64,000 nucleotides of DNA from Sparassis latifolia (Eukaryota; Basidiomycota; Agaricomycetes; Polyporales; Sparassidaceae), in NCBI GenBank assembly GCA_018466975.1, contig CM031563.1, positions 2,480,001-2,544,000 of the forward strand, read 5' to 3'. The notes beneath the pieces were generated by a model, which did not search any database, was not told the DNA's origin, and saw nothing but the letters and a program-made list of their open reading frames with translations. Below, piece by piece: positions 52,301 to 64,000 of the stretch. The translations under genes and the position numbers were made by a program. Position 1 is the stretch's first letter; each line of letters opens with the position of its first letter.

Positions 52301-54489
52301 GAGACAGACGTCCGTACTTCGCATGACCACGCCACGGAACAAGCGCCATCTTCCCGCATGGACTCGGACATTCATGTCGGGAACCATCATGCGCCCTCAC
52401 CATCTCAGACATTTGAAGTCCTCCCTCCCGACCCACCGTCTTCTACAACGCCCGATCCGCAGTCCTCCCTGGACGACTTTCCCACACAGTCTACCTCAGA
52501 GTCTTTCTGCGACACGCTGTCATCCTCCCATCATTCCCCTGATCCACCTGCCAAAGAACCGGGAGAGGCTGCGATCATCATGGATCGTCTTGATGAGATG
52601 CTTGAGCGAGGATCGAAGAATTCCTTCTGGCCTACGGTGATTGACGATCCGCCGCGGAAGTTGATCCAATGTTCGCCTGTCCTGCAGGTTGCCAATGCCA
52701 ACACCGTGAAAGACCGCTTCCTCTTCCTGTTCAACGACATCTTGGTAATTGCGAAGCCCGTACTGCAGGACCAGGATGCTATGCTGGACACGCTGAAGCC
52801 CAGTCCGTCTGACAAGAAGTACATCGTAAAGAGCGTTGTGAGGCTTAGCGAGCTCCGGTTCAGTGGCGATCGTGATGAATCCGGTTCGAAGGCGCCCAGC
52901 CATGCGACTCCAATGAAACATCCCGTGATACGAAGCTTCGTGCACCAGTTTGCCAAAGACCCTGACCATGCAATCGCCACCCTGTTCAGCAAGGCGGAAA
53001 CAAGAGACGACCCAGTTGCACTTGGTCAGCTGCTGTTCCACACCCTCGAACTCGACAGAGCTCGACTTGGCGAATATTTGTCCCGGCGGACCTCAAAGGT
53101 GGTGCTGAAGGCCTACGTCGATAGCTTCGGCCTTACTGGTCTTAGAATCGACAAGGCTTTGCGTGTGTTCTTACTGGCGATCAGCATTCCTCCCAAGTTG
53201 AGCGCACTAGAGCATCTGTTGGATGCGTTTGCGAGCCGGTGGTACGAGGCAAATGTGGGCGTTGTCGCTTATGACAAAGAGCTTGCCATTCGTCTTGTGC
53301 GAGCCATCGTGCAGCTCAATGAAGTGATGCATAGTGGCATCGCTCAGGAACCTGGTATCACTGGATATCCTCGACGGAACATCATCACTCGCGATTTCGT
53401 GGAGGCCTTTAGACGCTTTGACCCGCGGTACCTTGTCTCAGATGACCTCTTGGACAAGATTTATGCTTCCATTCGCCGGGAGAAGCTGTCACAAGCGCGC
53501 CACCCATCGAGTCAGAGCATCCATCCTGATATTCTCATCACGATCAAGCGTCCTCTCCCTCCACGCCTCACATACCGCGTGCAGTCAGATCCAGTCATTC
53601 TGCGGATACCACAGGTCGACCCCCAGCTAACCATCCAGCTGTTCGGACAAGACTTAGCCTTTGACCCTCCAGTGCTCACTTTCGCCAAGTCGGCGGAGGC
53701 GTCATTCCGTGTCACTGGTACCTCACTTGGATCGAAGACGGTCATCATGTGGCGATCAGGACCGACCGCGCTCGCATATTCTGGATTTCCACTCAGCAGT
53801 CCTTTGGTGGTCGAACGTGCTTTCATGCGGAATACCTTCCAATTGGCGTTCGTGAACCACAATGGGGCCAAACGGAAGTACATGTTCAGCGTCGATGATC
53901 ACCTGGTGCGACACCACTGGACGGTCTCTCTGAAGCAACAGATTGAATCTGCGTCGTCTCCTGCCCCAGCACAGACATTCCAGGTACCTCTTCCAAAGCA
54001 CAGAAAATAAACGAGAACCTGGCATTCAAGGTCCTTCAGGAGACGCTGATCGGCACGGATGGACACGAACACCCCTCTGAGCCTATTTCCCCGGTTGATG
54101 AGGCACTCGCTCGCTTGACCGGCACATCTCCACAGCATCACCCTAACGAAAGCGCATCCAGTGACCGCGCCGCCGGTGACCTTCCTGTCGCCTCCAGTTC
54201 TCGCAAGCGCGCGAACGGTTCCAGTGTCCACGTCAGATCGAAGTCTCGCAGCCAGGTGTATCATCGCCATGGGCCGGGGAAGTTGGAATCGGAGCTGAAC
54301 GACAGCACGGGTGACGACGATTATAAAGGATTCGCCGGTTCATCACAGCAACTACGTCCCGAAGGCCGACTGTGGAGGGGCCGGGACTTGGAGTTGGTGT
54401 GTCGGCAGAACAGCTTAATACCCTCTATACTCGCGTATCTGCAAGTCGGCCGAATAGACCATGATGGCGCGAACGGCGTGCTATCATAG
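49390..54489 (+). CDS. Large Sec7-domain protein with PH-like region (Arf-GEF family), one-base frame break
   Basis: Arf guanine-nucleotide-exchange-type protein. Start MDLSSVAEQRATAVAKLKRA at 49390. Exon 1 ends 50905; intron 50906-50957; exon 2 continues VPERMPLRDDEEDDDD. Most of the first ~1,000 residues are low-complexity Ser/Pro-rich. Next comes a PH-like strand pattern (KLIQCSPVLQVANANTVKDR, FLFLFNDILVIAKP), then the Sec7 domain (HPVIRSFVHQFAKDPDHAIA to YASIRREKLSQARH). A beta-rich and PH-like C-terminal part follows (FVNHNGAKRKYMFSVDDH, HHWTVSLKQQIES). The frame stops at 54010 in AGAAAATAA. One extra A in the run at 54004-54007 would continue KHRK-INENLAFKVLQETLIG to GRLWRGRDLELVCRQNS and a stop at 54489. 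The usual glutamic finger of Sec7 domains is not seen (IPPKLSALEHLLDAFA). Confidence 0.85.
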
Positions 54490-55065
54490 CATTTGTCGTT
54501 ACTTGTTTCATTCGTGCGTCTCCCTTTCCCTTCACCCACCATAGTATACTGATTTGTTGATGTTCTACAGGTCACATCGCACTTGCTATCCAGGACCCCC
54601 TTGCTCTGTCCCTGTGTACAATTTCGCTGGTCCTACGCTCGCTTACTTATATCTTTCTGGTTTCTCCGTCGGCTTACTAGAGTATCTTGTCACTGATTAA
54701 TCGACGTTATCTATGAGATGTTTGTGTTACGCCTACTAATTCCTCCCCGTCGCATCTGTAACCCCCTCATGTTACCCCGGTTTACCTTTTCCAACTTGTA
54801 CCCATGCATTAGATAACCACAACCGTTTTCCATCTCACAGTTATCAGACTCTCTCGCGGGCATGCCGCGACGCCACTGCAGAGCGAACAGAAAATAAATT
54901 ACTAAGGCACATTGACTATCTTCCGTGCAAACTCTCTAAGTGTATCTATGCACACTCTACCAGCAATGACAGACGATGCGATCAATAGAGAGGTGAATGA
55001 GCGAACGATGCTTGGGGATAGAAGAACAAATGCGTAGTATGCGAAGTATAATGACAGGACATGTT

Positions 55066-56253
55066 TTACTTCTTGCTCTTCCGCTCGACGACCTCCGTGA
55101 CCGCGGCCTGGTCCTGGGCCCACATGGGGATGCCTAGATCGATGCCTTCGCCGACGCGCGCGTACGTGAAGCCGCCGAGACGCGAGACGGCGCGCAGCTT
55201 CGCCGGGTCGACGTTCACGCCGTCGGCACCGAGCACTGCATTGCGGACGTGCACGCGCTTGATAGAGCCCATCACGAATGTGGTCGTGATCTCCATCGAA
55301 TTGTGCAGGGACGCGAGATGGTGCACCTGGAAGAGCTGTGGATGGGCGCAGGGAGTCAGTAAGAAGTCCTTCCCAGAGAGATCTGGCAGATCTACCTCGC
55401 ATTCGAGGCTGATCGCGCTTTCCTTGACCCAGGCGGGCTTGACCAAGTTCTGATATAATGAGATTAGTCCTTTTTCCGACAAACGGACGCGTGACCATTG
55501 CTCAAACTTACGCTGGGTACGGGAGTGAGGCCGCTGACGAGCCATTCGTTCACCTCGGGCGGGGCATCGATCGAGCAGGCGTTCGCAGCTTCGAGGAAAG
55601 GCTCACTGATGAGGCTAACAGTGAATTCCTTGGTGGCAAGGATGTTGTCACGGGTGTTCTTCGGGATCCCCATAAACAGGGCGAAAGAAAGACCGATCAT
55701 TGGGGGATCGTGCGCGATCTACAACTTCATAAATAATCGCGAATTACGAGCATGGTCATAAGGAGTACCAAAGAGAAGTAGCTATGGATTTTAATACATC
55801 AGTGATTCGAAGCTAACAACATTTGAAATAATTCCGTACCTCATAGGTGCGAGATTAGGAGTTCCATCCGCACCCAGAGTGGAAACAAATGCGATCGGGC
55901 GCGGAATGACCGAGCTCGTCAAGAGCGTGTAAACATCCCTGTCAGGCGGTGTCAAAGATGATCTGCACGCGAACGATATAGGTAGCCGCCCACTTTCCGT
56001 GCGTCTCCTCCAGTGTCCAAGACTTCCAGCCCTTCTTTTCGTCCTCTTTCCACCCCTTTGCGAGCTCGCTCACATTGGGGTCAAGGCCCTCACCGAACTT
56101 GTATGAAGGGTTCGGGCTCTGAGAGAACTTGAACGCAGGCGCAGGGTTGAACTTGGGGAGCTCGGCAGCCATCGGTGTTGAGAAGAAAGTGCGGCGGGCG
56201 AGAGCGCAGCGTTTAGGAGCTCGTGAAAGACAAGAGCGGAGATACCAGAGCAT
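55066..56253 (-). CDS. Flavin reductase-like (FMN-binding split barrel) protein, probably mitochondrial
   Basis: DIM6/NTAB-type flavin reductase-like domain protein, binding FMN. Start MLWYLRSCLSRAPKRCALAR at 56253 is Arg/Ser-rich without acidic residues, a likely mitochondrial presequence. After a linker (KGWKSWTLEETHGKW) the flavin-reductase domain reads SSVIPRPIAFVSTLGADGTP, DPPMIGLSFALFMGIPKNT, RDNILATKEFTVSLISEPF, EANACSIDAPPEVNEW, WVKESAISLECEVDLPDLS, THTTFVMGSIKRVHV-type text and RLGGFTYARVGEGIDLGIP, ending ERKSKK at 55066. Several introns of about 50-90 nt. It converges on the Sec7 gene, with about 580 bp between stops. Family call strong; substrate unknown. Confidence 0.85.
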
Positions 56254-56801
56254 GCTGAAGAGACTTCCTGTTAAACAGGCCGCTCGCTGGGTGCCGGCAC
56301 GGTTTTGACGTGACCTCGGGAGTTAGAAAACAAGATATGGGCAATTCCATTTTCCGTGAGATCAGTCAGACGCTTATAATTCTCCACGAAAAATGGTTAC
56401 GGGCCCCGAGGTTGTGCGGTCGACCTGCGGTGGCGAATGGCTGAGAACAACGGTGGGTACATTCTTACTCAGGTTCAGTATGTTTTTTCCCACGGGATGA
56501 CCAACTTACTTGCCTTATTTGGACCTGCCTTACAGCACTCCACACGCCTTTCCTTTTGTGGCGTGCGCCAATACAGTCGGCCTCAATCGCCATGCCATCC
56601 TCTCTCACCGCCCCCAGGGCATGCGATATCAATGCATGTCACTCACATATGGGAGCTGCGATTTTATTAGACCGCGCGTGTATATGCGGAATGTTTCCAA
56701 GATTATGTAGCGACGGCGTCTGATGTACAGCCATGATATTCCGTCCGTCGGTATAACTCTGGCAGCGGCATGATCCCATCGACGGCAGCAGACAGAAACA
56801 G

Positions 56802-59800
56802 TCAGCTGCCATACGAGTAACCTTGCGCCGGATAAGCAGTCGGAAAATGCAGGATGGGATCCCGGATGGCTTGCATGAACTCGGGCGCAAACTGCTGTTG
56901 CCCGAACGTGAAAGGCTGCGAAGGCATGCCGCGAAACCCATCGTGGTGTCCCCGTTGTGATTCTGCCCCACCACCATCAGACGCAGGGTGAGGTGGCCAA
57001 TATTCAGGTACCGTGGGCGTGTGAGGAAGTCCTGGGTGGAAGTCTAATCCGAGGAGATCAGCGAAATTGTCGAAAGCATGTGCCGGGCTTTTCTGCTCAA
57101 GGCGTACGATGGCGCCGGCGCCTTGTGCTTCGCGATGTGCGTAAGCGTGAGATCCAACAGGGCTAGGGTGGGAAGGAGGCGTATCCTCTCGCGGAAATGC
57201 ATCAGCTGCACCTCGTTTCGGTGGTCTTTGGGAATCCTCGTGTGTGGCACCGCGGTTATCTAGCTGTATCTTGGCACCTTGGAGCAGATCACGCATGCGA
57301 GCAGCAGAAGGCCATGTAAGCTACACACCTTTGTCAGCTCACACACATTCCCAAGCTGGCTCACGTACCTGCATCTTATTCAGAGCTGCCATACAATCCT
57401 GCAGGCCAAGCATCGCCTGTGTATCGGATGGCCGGCTTCTTACTGCGTTGCATATGAACTACACCACCGGCTCGCAAGGGAACGCTGACTTACAAATGAT
57501 AATTTGAATGATTCTGACGGAGAGGTGAATCCACCAGTGCAATCATGCTACCGAGATTTGAGACTTACCCAGCACTCTGAAAAGAGGGACCAATAATGGG
57601 GGGAGCCCACCTCAAATCGAAGTTGTTGTGAAACGCCTTGGCTGTGAAGTGTCTACATAATGCACGATGTTCAGCAGCACTTGCACAACTTACCGAAAGA
57701 CGTTATTTGCGCTGCGGCACTCCGACACAGATCAAGTGCCTTCCATGGAAGGCGATCTGAGGCAACTGTCTCCCCAGTGGGCGTAGTCTGGAGTCTAACA
57801 TCATCGTATGTTGATCAGTTGTATAGCCATACTTGGACTTCGACACTCACTCGGCCTCCTTGGGTATACTGAACGCATCATCTCAATCAGCGGTACAGAG
57901 CGAGATGCAAAAAGGCACTTAAAAGGTCTGTGGAGAAGCAGAATAGCAGCCCAGTATTGGACATGCAGCACGAGGACATGGGGCGGAGGACAAGGCTGCT
58001 TGCTCGCTGGCGAATACCGCAGGGCTTCCGGTAGATTGATCGACCACTGCAGAAGGCGCGAATACAGCTGCTCCATAAGGATGCGCCGCGGCACAGGAAG
58101 AACATGGGTGACAGGGTATATCTTCCCGACGATCTCGCCCACGATGACGGCTATCATGCTAATCTCAGCACTTCTGCGCGCTAGTCACAGTACGGCCACC
58201 GGGCGAACAGAGACATACACAGAGAAGCTGCTTCTCGGAAGCAGCTCATGAACCGGGCAGGAATGGGCGAGACCTCTAGGCCCAGAGAATTGGTATGGCA
58301 GGGCCGCCACGTTTCCTCTCCCTCATTCTGTACGTCGGTATACCATGTAAGCTCGGCTCCGACAGCTAGATTTCACTCCTCACCTCCGGGACGTCTGGCA
58401 ACAGCGCGGAAGAATCGCTTTCATGAATGGCCATCGGTCTACCTGAGGCAAGTAATCAGCGGCAGGCACCCGGCTTCGTCCATACATCCCTCACCTAGGA
58501 AGAGAGAAGAATATCTTGATTTCAACCTCAAAGCATCAGCGAATGTCTCAAGATTTGTCCCGAATCCAACTCACCTGTCTGCGAAACAGCACGCCCACCA
58601 TATTCGCCGCCGAATTTGCTTTTCGGCGGGGGTGAAGAGTTCGCGGCCATCATGCTGCCACTTTTCGGCAGACCGATTCAATCCGAGATCTAGTGCCTGT
58701 GGACGTCGGTCAGCCAACATACATTGGCTTTATATGAAGAGATAGATTCACCATGCGAATCGCCATTCCTAGAGGACAGTGTACATAAGGGCCGAGTTGA
58801 AGCTGTGAATGAGTTACATACCGACATGCAGCCAACCCTCCTCCAAACTTCCTGCGCAGTAGTTGTACGTGATCAGAAACTTACGATCAGTAAGAACCAC
58901 AAATCTTGCCTGTGCCGAATTCGCGGATACCCAGAAGGACCAACGCCTGACATGTGGAAGTCCGGCTCTCCTGGTACATCGTATCTGTGGAACCCGGTCT
59001 CGATCAGTTTGTATCATTCAAAATACACAAGTGATCTGCGCAATGAATACCACTAACCAAGAACCCTTCGTGCACACAGCGCATGCCTGGATCCAATATC
59101 CACGCCATGGCTAGTTGCAGCTTCAATCTCTGTATCCGAGTACCGGGCCGCAAAGGCAAATATCGCGAATAACAGGAGTTTAGACAGTTTTTGCATCTGT
59201 TCGGGGCGTACCAGGCGCGAAGCATAGATATTTTCGCTGTGACTTGATTCTCGAAAGCTAAACCAGGCCCTCCGTGATCCAGCGACGGGAGAGCAGGTCT
59301 CGATCAAGGCACTCACCACGTTTTCCTTGAAGTTCAAATAAGGCGTGGGTCGCAACAAGACACCGACGAAGAAGTATAGTGGACGTACTGCGCATTATAA
59401 TCGGCCATGAATAAGTCCCTGTCGAGGACAGGTATCGATGGGTGTACATATGTGAAGTAAAGCTCAATCAGATGGTCTTGCACATCCAATGGTGGCAACG
59501 TGACGTCGCCGTCAGAGTTTCCTGCCCCAACGTCAAATCCAGGTACAACAGACCCTGGTGTCCATTGAGTAAGCCAGCCCTTTGGCATCGGGAATTTCCT
59601 GAGATGCAGCTGGATCAATAATCGTCCCATAAAAAAAGACAACTTAAACATACCACATGCCACCAACATTCCGCCCGTCCGTTCTCTCACTCTGAGCCAG
59701 CATATGCAATCCTAAAGAATTCCCATGGTATCGCACCTACGAGGATAGAACATCATCACCAGTGCGCGAGTCCGCAGGCCCTTGGACAACTTACCTCTTT

Positions 59801-60980
59801 GTTTTCGTCTATGGACAGGTTACCGAAGGCATCCGCGCAATCGTCTAGCTCACTTTCTTCGGGATCTGTAGCGGGTGAACTTCACAAGTACATGAACGAC
59901 AATAAGATTGCGGACCATGTATGCTATGAAGCTCGTCCCACGACGTAGCTGCAAGAACGCCGCTGTACGGAGAAGGCGCTATATCCAGACGCCTTTTCTG
60001 CCTAGCGCGTCCTTCCAAAGAACCAGCACCGGTAGAACTAAGTGCGTAACTCAAAGACGGCTGACAGGAAGCGTCGGTCCCTGGTTGTTTCTCCCGACCA
60101 CACGCAAGAGCCTCCGACAGGCGATCTTGCCACTCGAGCGTCGGCCGCGCTGATACCGAGGGATCTAGACAAAAGCGCTCTCAACATAGAACTCCTCGGA
60201 TGTGATGCCAAACCCACCATGCTGCGTCACACTTTCGCGCGTAGATCTCGATTGCCTTCGCGAGCGGACGCTCATCAGTTTCGGCGGTGCCGCACCGATG
60301 ATGGAGGCGAAAAAGTTGTCCTCCGTGGGATCGATAGATCGTTGCTGCCGACCGCTTGGTCCCTGCCCAGATCTCTTAAAAGCTGAGCATTCACGATCTA
60401 CTCATATACTTACAAAAGGGCCTGAATCGACTCGACCCAGGATACTCTTAGCCAGGGCATCATTTCGAAGGTCGGCAATGACGCCCCGAGCACGTTCATC
60501 CTTAGACGACATGATCGCCGCAAGCATACTTTCCATCTGGTGGAGACGAGATTCTAAGGCCTGAATATACCCCTTGGGTGGGCCCCGCCGGAAGCTTGGG
60601 CCTGAGCCGCTATTGAACTCTGCCTGCAGCACAACGTGCTGGAGAAGACATACCTGAGAAGGTACAAACTGGGAATGCGTCATCTTATTATCCCGCAGAA
60701 AAGCCGTCTAACAGCGTGAATACTCCATACCTGTGCCTGCCGCAAGACAGCTCCTGCATCTGTCTGCACCGGCATCCGAAGGTTGACACTTACTTTTCGA
60801 CTTCCGACACTTGTCACAAGCTGGAGAAATGAGCGGGCTTCATACAGGTGCAGACGCAGACGTACCGCGGGGGACCCTCTTGCCAGATATACGTGGCGTC
60901 GCTGATCCGGTCGCTCCAAGGTCGCCTATTTCATCATCAGACTTCTCCGAGTCTCGGTCGACGTCTGGAGATTGCGACAT
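56802..60980 (-). CDS. Zn2Cys6 transcription factor with fungal-specific middle homology domain
   Basis: Nuclear zinc-cluster regulator. Start MSQSPDVDRDSEKSDDEIG at 60980. One intron later KRVPRA is joined to CDKCRKSKSKCQPSDAGA and DRCRSCLAAGT, giving six cysteines in the C-x2-C-x6-C...C-x2-C cluster. The linker and dimerisation part follows: GPPKGYIQALESRLHQMES (coiled coil). The middle homology domain includes LPPLDVQDHLIELYFTYVHP, IPVLDRDLFMADYNAQ, LSKLLLFAIFAFAARYSD, GMFKLSFFMGRLLIQLHLRK, and MEQLYSRLLQWSINLPEAL with HVLVLHVQYWAAILLLHRPF. The C-terminal part (HPGLPHTPTVPEYWPPHPAS, MPSQPFTFGQQQF) is Pro/Gln-rich, a typical activation region, ending at 56802. Very intron-rich. Target genes unknown. 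Confidence 0.88.
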
Positions 60981-63900
60981 GGCGTATCTGCCAGATGCAG
61001 TGCTTCAAGATCGGGAACTCGAGGCGAATCGTGGGCACGAAGTTCGGTGTCGTGTGAGAATACGCGTTCAAGTTGGACCGAAAGAAGGTCGGCGATGCAC
61101 AGTTTGAACCGCCAGCGGCACAGAACTGTAAAACCAAGAGAAATAGGCAAGGTGAGCAACTGAGGAAAAAGTCGAGCGGCTTACTTGGATTTCTCGTGTG
61201 CAGGTTTAAGTACTGCGGGTGAACATGGTGGGATTCGATGTGCGAAAAGGCGGTTTCCCCACCATGTCACGTCTAACTTTTATGGAAAGTTCGGATTAGC
61301 GAGTAGGGATCCTCTCTTATAATTAGTAGGAGACTAATGTGTAAGATGATACGTCTATCTTCCCGGCGTCCCGTGGTATTGATGCGGCAACAACCAGCAG
61401 ACCTTCAAAACTGGGGACAGCTATTGTAGAAACTTAGGCCCACCTTAGGCCCGCGTACAAATGGAGTTTGTCTGGCAGGAATCGTCATGGCAGCTATCTC
61501 AGCGGTGCAGCTTACGACCACAAACTATCCCGGCCAAAGGGAAAGTTTCAGCTCTTGCTACTCAGGTAAGGCAGGTGAACAGAGAGCACCAAGGCACGGT
61601 ACTACCTAAGCAGTACAGTATAGCAGAATATCACGTTTACACAAGATCAGAGAAGGGAGTTACGGTGTACGTGCATCTGACATGTGAACGTTTGACGCGG
61701 GACATCATGATGCCTGTTTGACTTAGTTCACAGTTCAAACGTTCACATGTCACACCCTGTGAACCTAAGGTCGTTTCACTACAGTATTCTGTGCATCCAC
61801 TGCGCTTTCTTGAGCACTCATAAATACACCTGTTTTATTCAGAATTTTTTAATGAGCAAAATGTGACGGTGGGTGCGAATTCAGAGGAGGTCAAGTTTCC
61901 TGCATTGAATTGCCGTCGGCACCCACGGGACGGGCAATCGATAACGATCTCACCCTCTATTGGTGGGGACCGGCAACGCCAGAAAAGTGTCACCTTATGT
62001 AAGCAGATTTTGGCTGAGGGAACCTAAAGCGGGCGGTCGAGCAACTGCTGTGCCTTTCACGGCTCGACTGTGCAATAGATTGCCAGCAAAGTTGGTATTG
62101 TGTGAATATACCCTCAGGAAGCCTGAAAATAAGTTTGCATTGAGCAGAGAGTTGCTTATAAGCATTCTCATGTGGTTTTGAGACTCTGACGCCAACCAAA
62201 ATAGGCAGGTTGTGCATCCACCATGCTTACCAATCATGGTCTCTTCCCTGTACATTGCGAGGCTGAGCTGAGCTTGCTCGCTCACAGTTGGACCCTCGGA
62301 TGGTCCGGAATAGACATATTTTATGCATGTGAACATTTTAGTTGCAACAGAATTTCAAGTTACCCCCTCCTTGCGAAGCAGCATCACTGAATAAGGACCT
62401 CTGCAACCTTCCTCAAAAACTTGTTGCAACGAAAATGCTCGGAACAACAAGTACTTCAATTTTCTCCACCAAAGCGAAATGCGCTTTTGAGCGAACGAAG
62501 CCGCACCAGCAAGGACCACTGCTGCAGCCACAATATGCTGAGGTGCCCAGACGAGCGCTTACCAAATTTGGCGGAGGATTGCCGGTCCCCACTATCAGAT
62601 GAAGGAACCGTTAACACGAGGCTGTATCTATGAGCCTAATGTACGTAGCCATCACAAGTGATGCTGACGCTACTGTCAACAATCAACAATAGATGTTCAT
62701 GTTGTTGCTAGTCTAAGTCAAACGAGCACTCTATCATGAACTTCGATCCTGGTCGAGTCTGTTGTAGTCCAAAGAAATCCCTGCGTGCAACGGTGAAAAT
62801 CAGTTTCGTCGACCCGCGAAGGGTGGAATCATTTCTTGACTGACGATGCTTACGAATATCTGACAAACGACACGAGACTCTCGTGAGCGCAGAGACTGTC
62901 GCACCACTTCATGAATTCAACAACGGGAGGTTCTGCAATGAATATCAGCAGCAAATTGGCGATCTTCAGAGTGTAAAATGGGTCCGCATCCAACCTGCCG
63001 GAGCAAAACATCAGCAGAAATACACATAGTCGCGATTGATCTATATGTACAAACGAAAAAGTCCGAGGATCAAGTGTGATCTGTTTTGAGGGGGGAAGAA
63101 GGCCTCCGCCATGGCCAGAAACAGCTGGAATGTGACATCTACTTCAATCAGGCTGCCTTCCGCTGAAAATTAGAGTTCACATATGGACATTCGATAGCCA
63201 CGACCAGAATCAGGACTACGTACAATACATGTGCCATCTCGAAGGCCTCACTGAGGGTGAATTCTCCCATTCAATCGAATGACGCCAAAGCAAGTATTTC
63301 CTCACGGTGCATGGTGTACATTCGTGCCAGTTGTGCGAGGTTTAACGGCTTCGTGGCTTCATTGGCTATTCTGAAACACAGAGCAGTACGCCCATAACTC
63401 GTGTAAGTCAAACAGAACGCACTCAGCTTGCACACGTATAATGACATCCTACACAGTCACACCCCCCGGGTTTTCAATTTCTACCGTTAGGACTCCAAGT
63501 ATATCGACGTAGAGCCAAGACAGTGGAGGGATTGTGGCTAATGTGCAGGCGGCTGCAATGTGTATGTCGAAAGAGTTCTGGTACAATCCATCACCCTCAC
63601 AGCTGAAGAGTATATGTTGCTTCACGTCTACGCGCGTTCCAGCCCAAGTTCTAACCATGTATAGAACCCCTGACACGTCAAACTACTGCCCCGGACGTCG
63701 GCGGGTGAGAGTACGGGGTGAGCCTGCCCAGTTATGGCTAACGCTCGTCATTAGGTGGAAACGCCTTGTGACGAGGCGCTCAAAATAAAAACGCACGCAA
63801 ACTGTAATTATTGTTACACGAAGGAAAAGGACAGTTGCTCCGATGATTCCCAGCTGCGATGACGAGTTCTCTCCATGGAACGTCTTGGAGCGGATGCTGT

Positions 63901-64000
63901 GGCCAATGATGCCCTGGGCGGCCAAGTGCGCATACCGATGCAACCTTCGCCCAGAATTGTTCATCGTCAAGGTAGATTGCCCTGACTGCATGGCAAGTAG
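60981..64000. other. Region with little recognisable coding content
   Basis: Only short ORFs to about 63.4 kb; an 18-bp perfect hairpin is at 61678-61752. At 63991 to 63449 (minus) two frames, SQLGIIGATVLFLRVTIITV and DIHIAAACTLATIPPLSWLY, are hydrophobic. They might be exons of another multi-TM gene running off the window, but no splice model was convincing. Confidence 0.35.
61678..61752. repeat. Perfect 18-bp inverted repeat (hairpin)
   Basis: TGACATGTGAACGTTTGA (61678-61695) is exactly complementary to TCAAACGTTCACATGTCA (61735-61752), with a 39-bp loop. No ORF or promoter context clarifies it; it could be a small foldback element or a hairpin transcript. Confidence 0.7.

Overview
The window is nuclear DNA of a filamentous basidiomycete. 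Genes are split by many short introns (about 48-70 nt, GT-AG) with conserved splice sites. The protein set (multi-TM hypothetical protein, acid sphingomyelinase, HAM1-like protein, Zn2Cys6 regulator, short-intron P450) fits Agaricomycetes. A polypore-like fungus is my best guess, but only an inference. I saw no rRNA, tRNA, CRISPR or prokaryotic features.

Layout, left to right. 1-6.7 kb: protein-lysine methyltransferase (+, 5' end possibly outside), nucleolar RRP17-type protein (-), an unresolved coding signal, and an oligopeptide (OPT) transporter with about 18 introns (+). 6.9-7.7 kb: a metallo-beta-lactamase-fold gene broken by several frame changes (-). 9-10.8 kb: a FAM72 homologue (+). 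12.4-13.4 kb: a duplicated ~200-bp block upstream of a small secreted protein (+). 14.3-24 kb, all on the minus strand: a multi-TM protein, an acid sphingomyelinase-like phosphodiesterase and a HAM1-like protein. 24.6-25.1 kb: a 491-bp MITE with terminal inverted repeats and 8-bp target duplications. 27.3-29.4 kb: a cytochrome P450 (+).

30.4-44.9 kb is the outstanding region: a very large inverted repeat with ~5.0 and ~5.2 kb arms around a 4.3-kb unique centre. Each arm carries, in mirror orientation, an Spt5-like KOW-domain gene interrupted inside coding sequence by the same hAT-like MITE, plus an acidic hypothetical ORF. The centre holds genes unlike the housekeeping flanks: coiled-coil ORFs, a protein with a GRPGRGGY block, a SAP-like small protein transcribed divergently from it, and a further MITE candidate. 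This looks like a mobile or segmentally duplicated accessory block.

45-64 kb: two related small secreted-protein remnants (one start codon lost, one early stop), MIA40 (+), a large Sec7-domain protein (+), a mitochondrial flavin-reductase-like protein (-), a Zn2Cys6 transcription factor (-), then about 3 kb with little recognisable coding content.

Caution: the arms of the inverted repeat differ largely by one-base gains and losses, and the Sec7 gene is broken by one base in an A run. Residual long-read sequence error is therefore a live explanation for some apparent frameshifts elsewhere.
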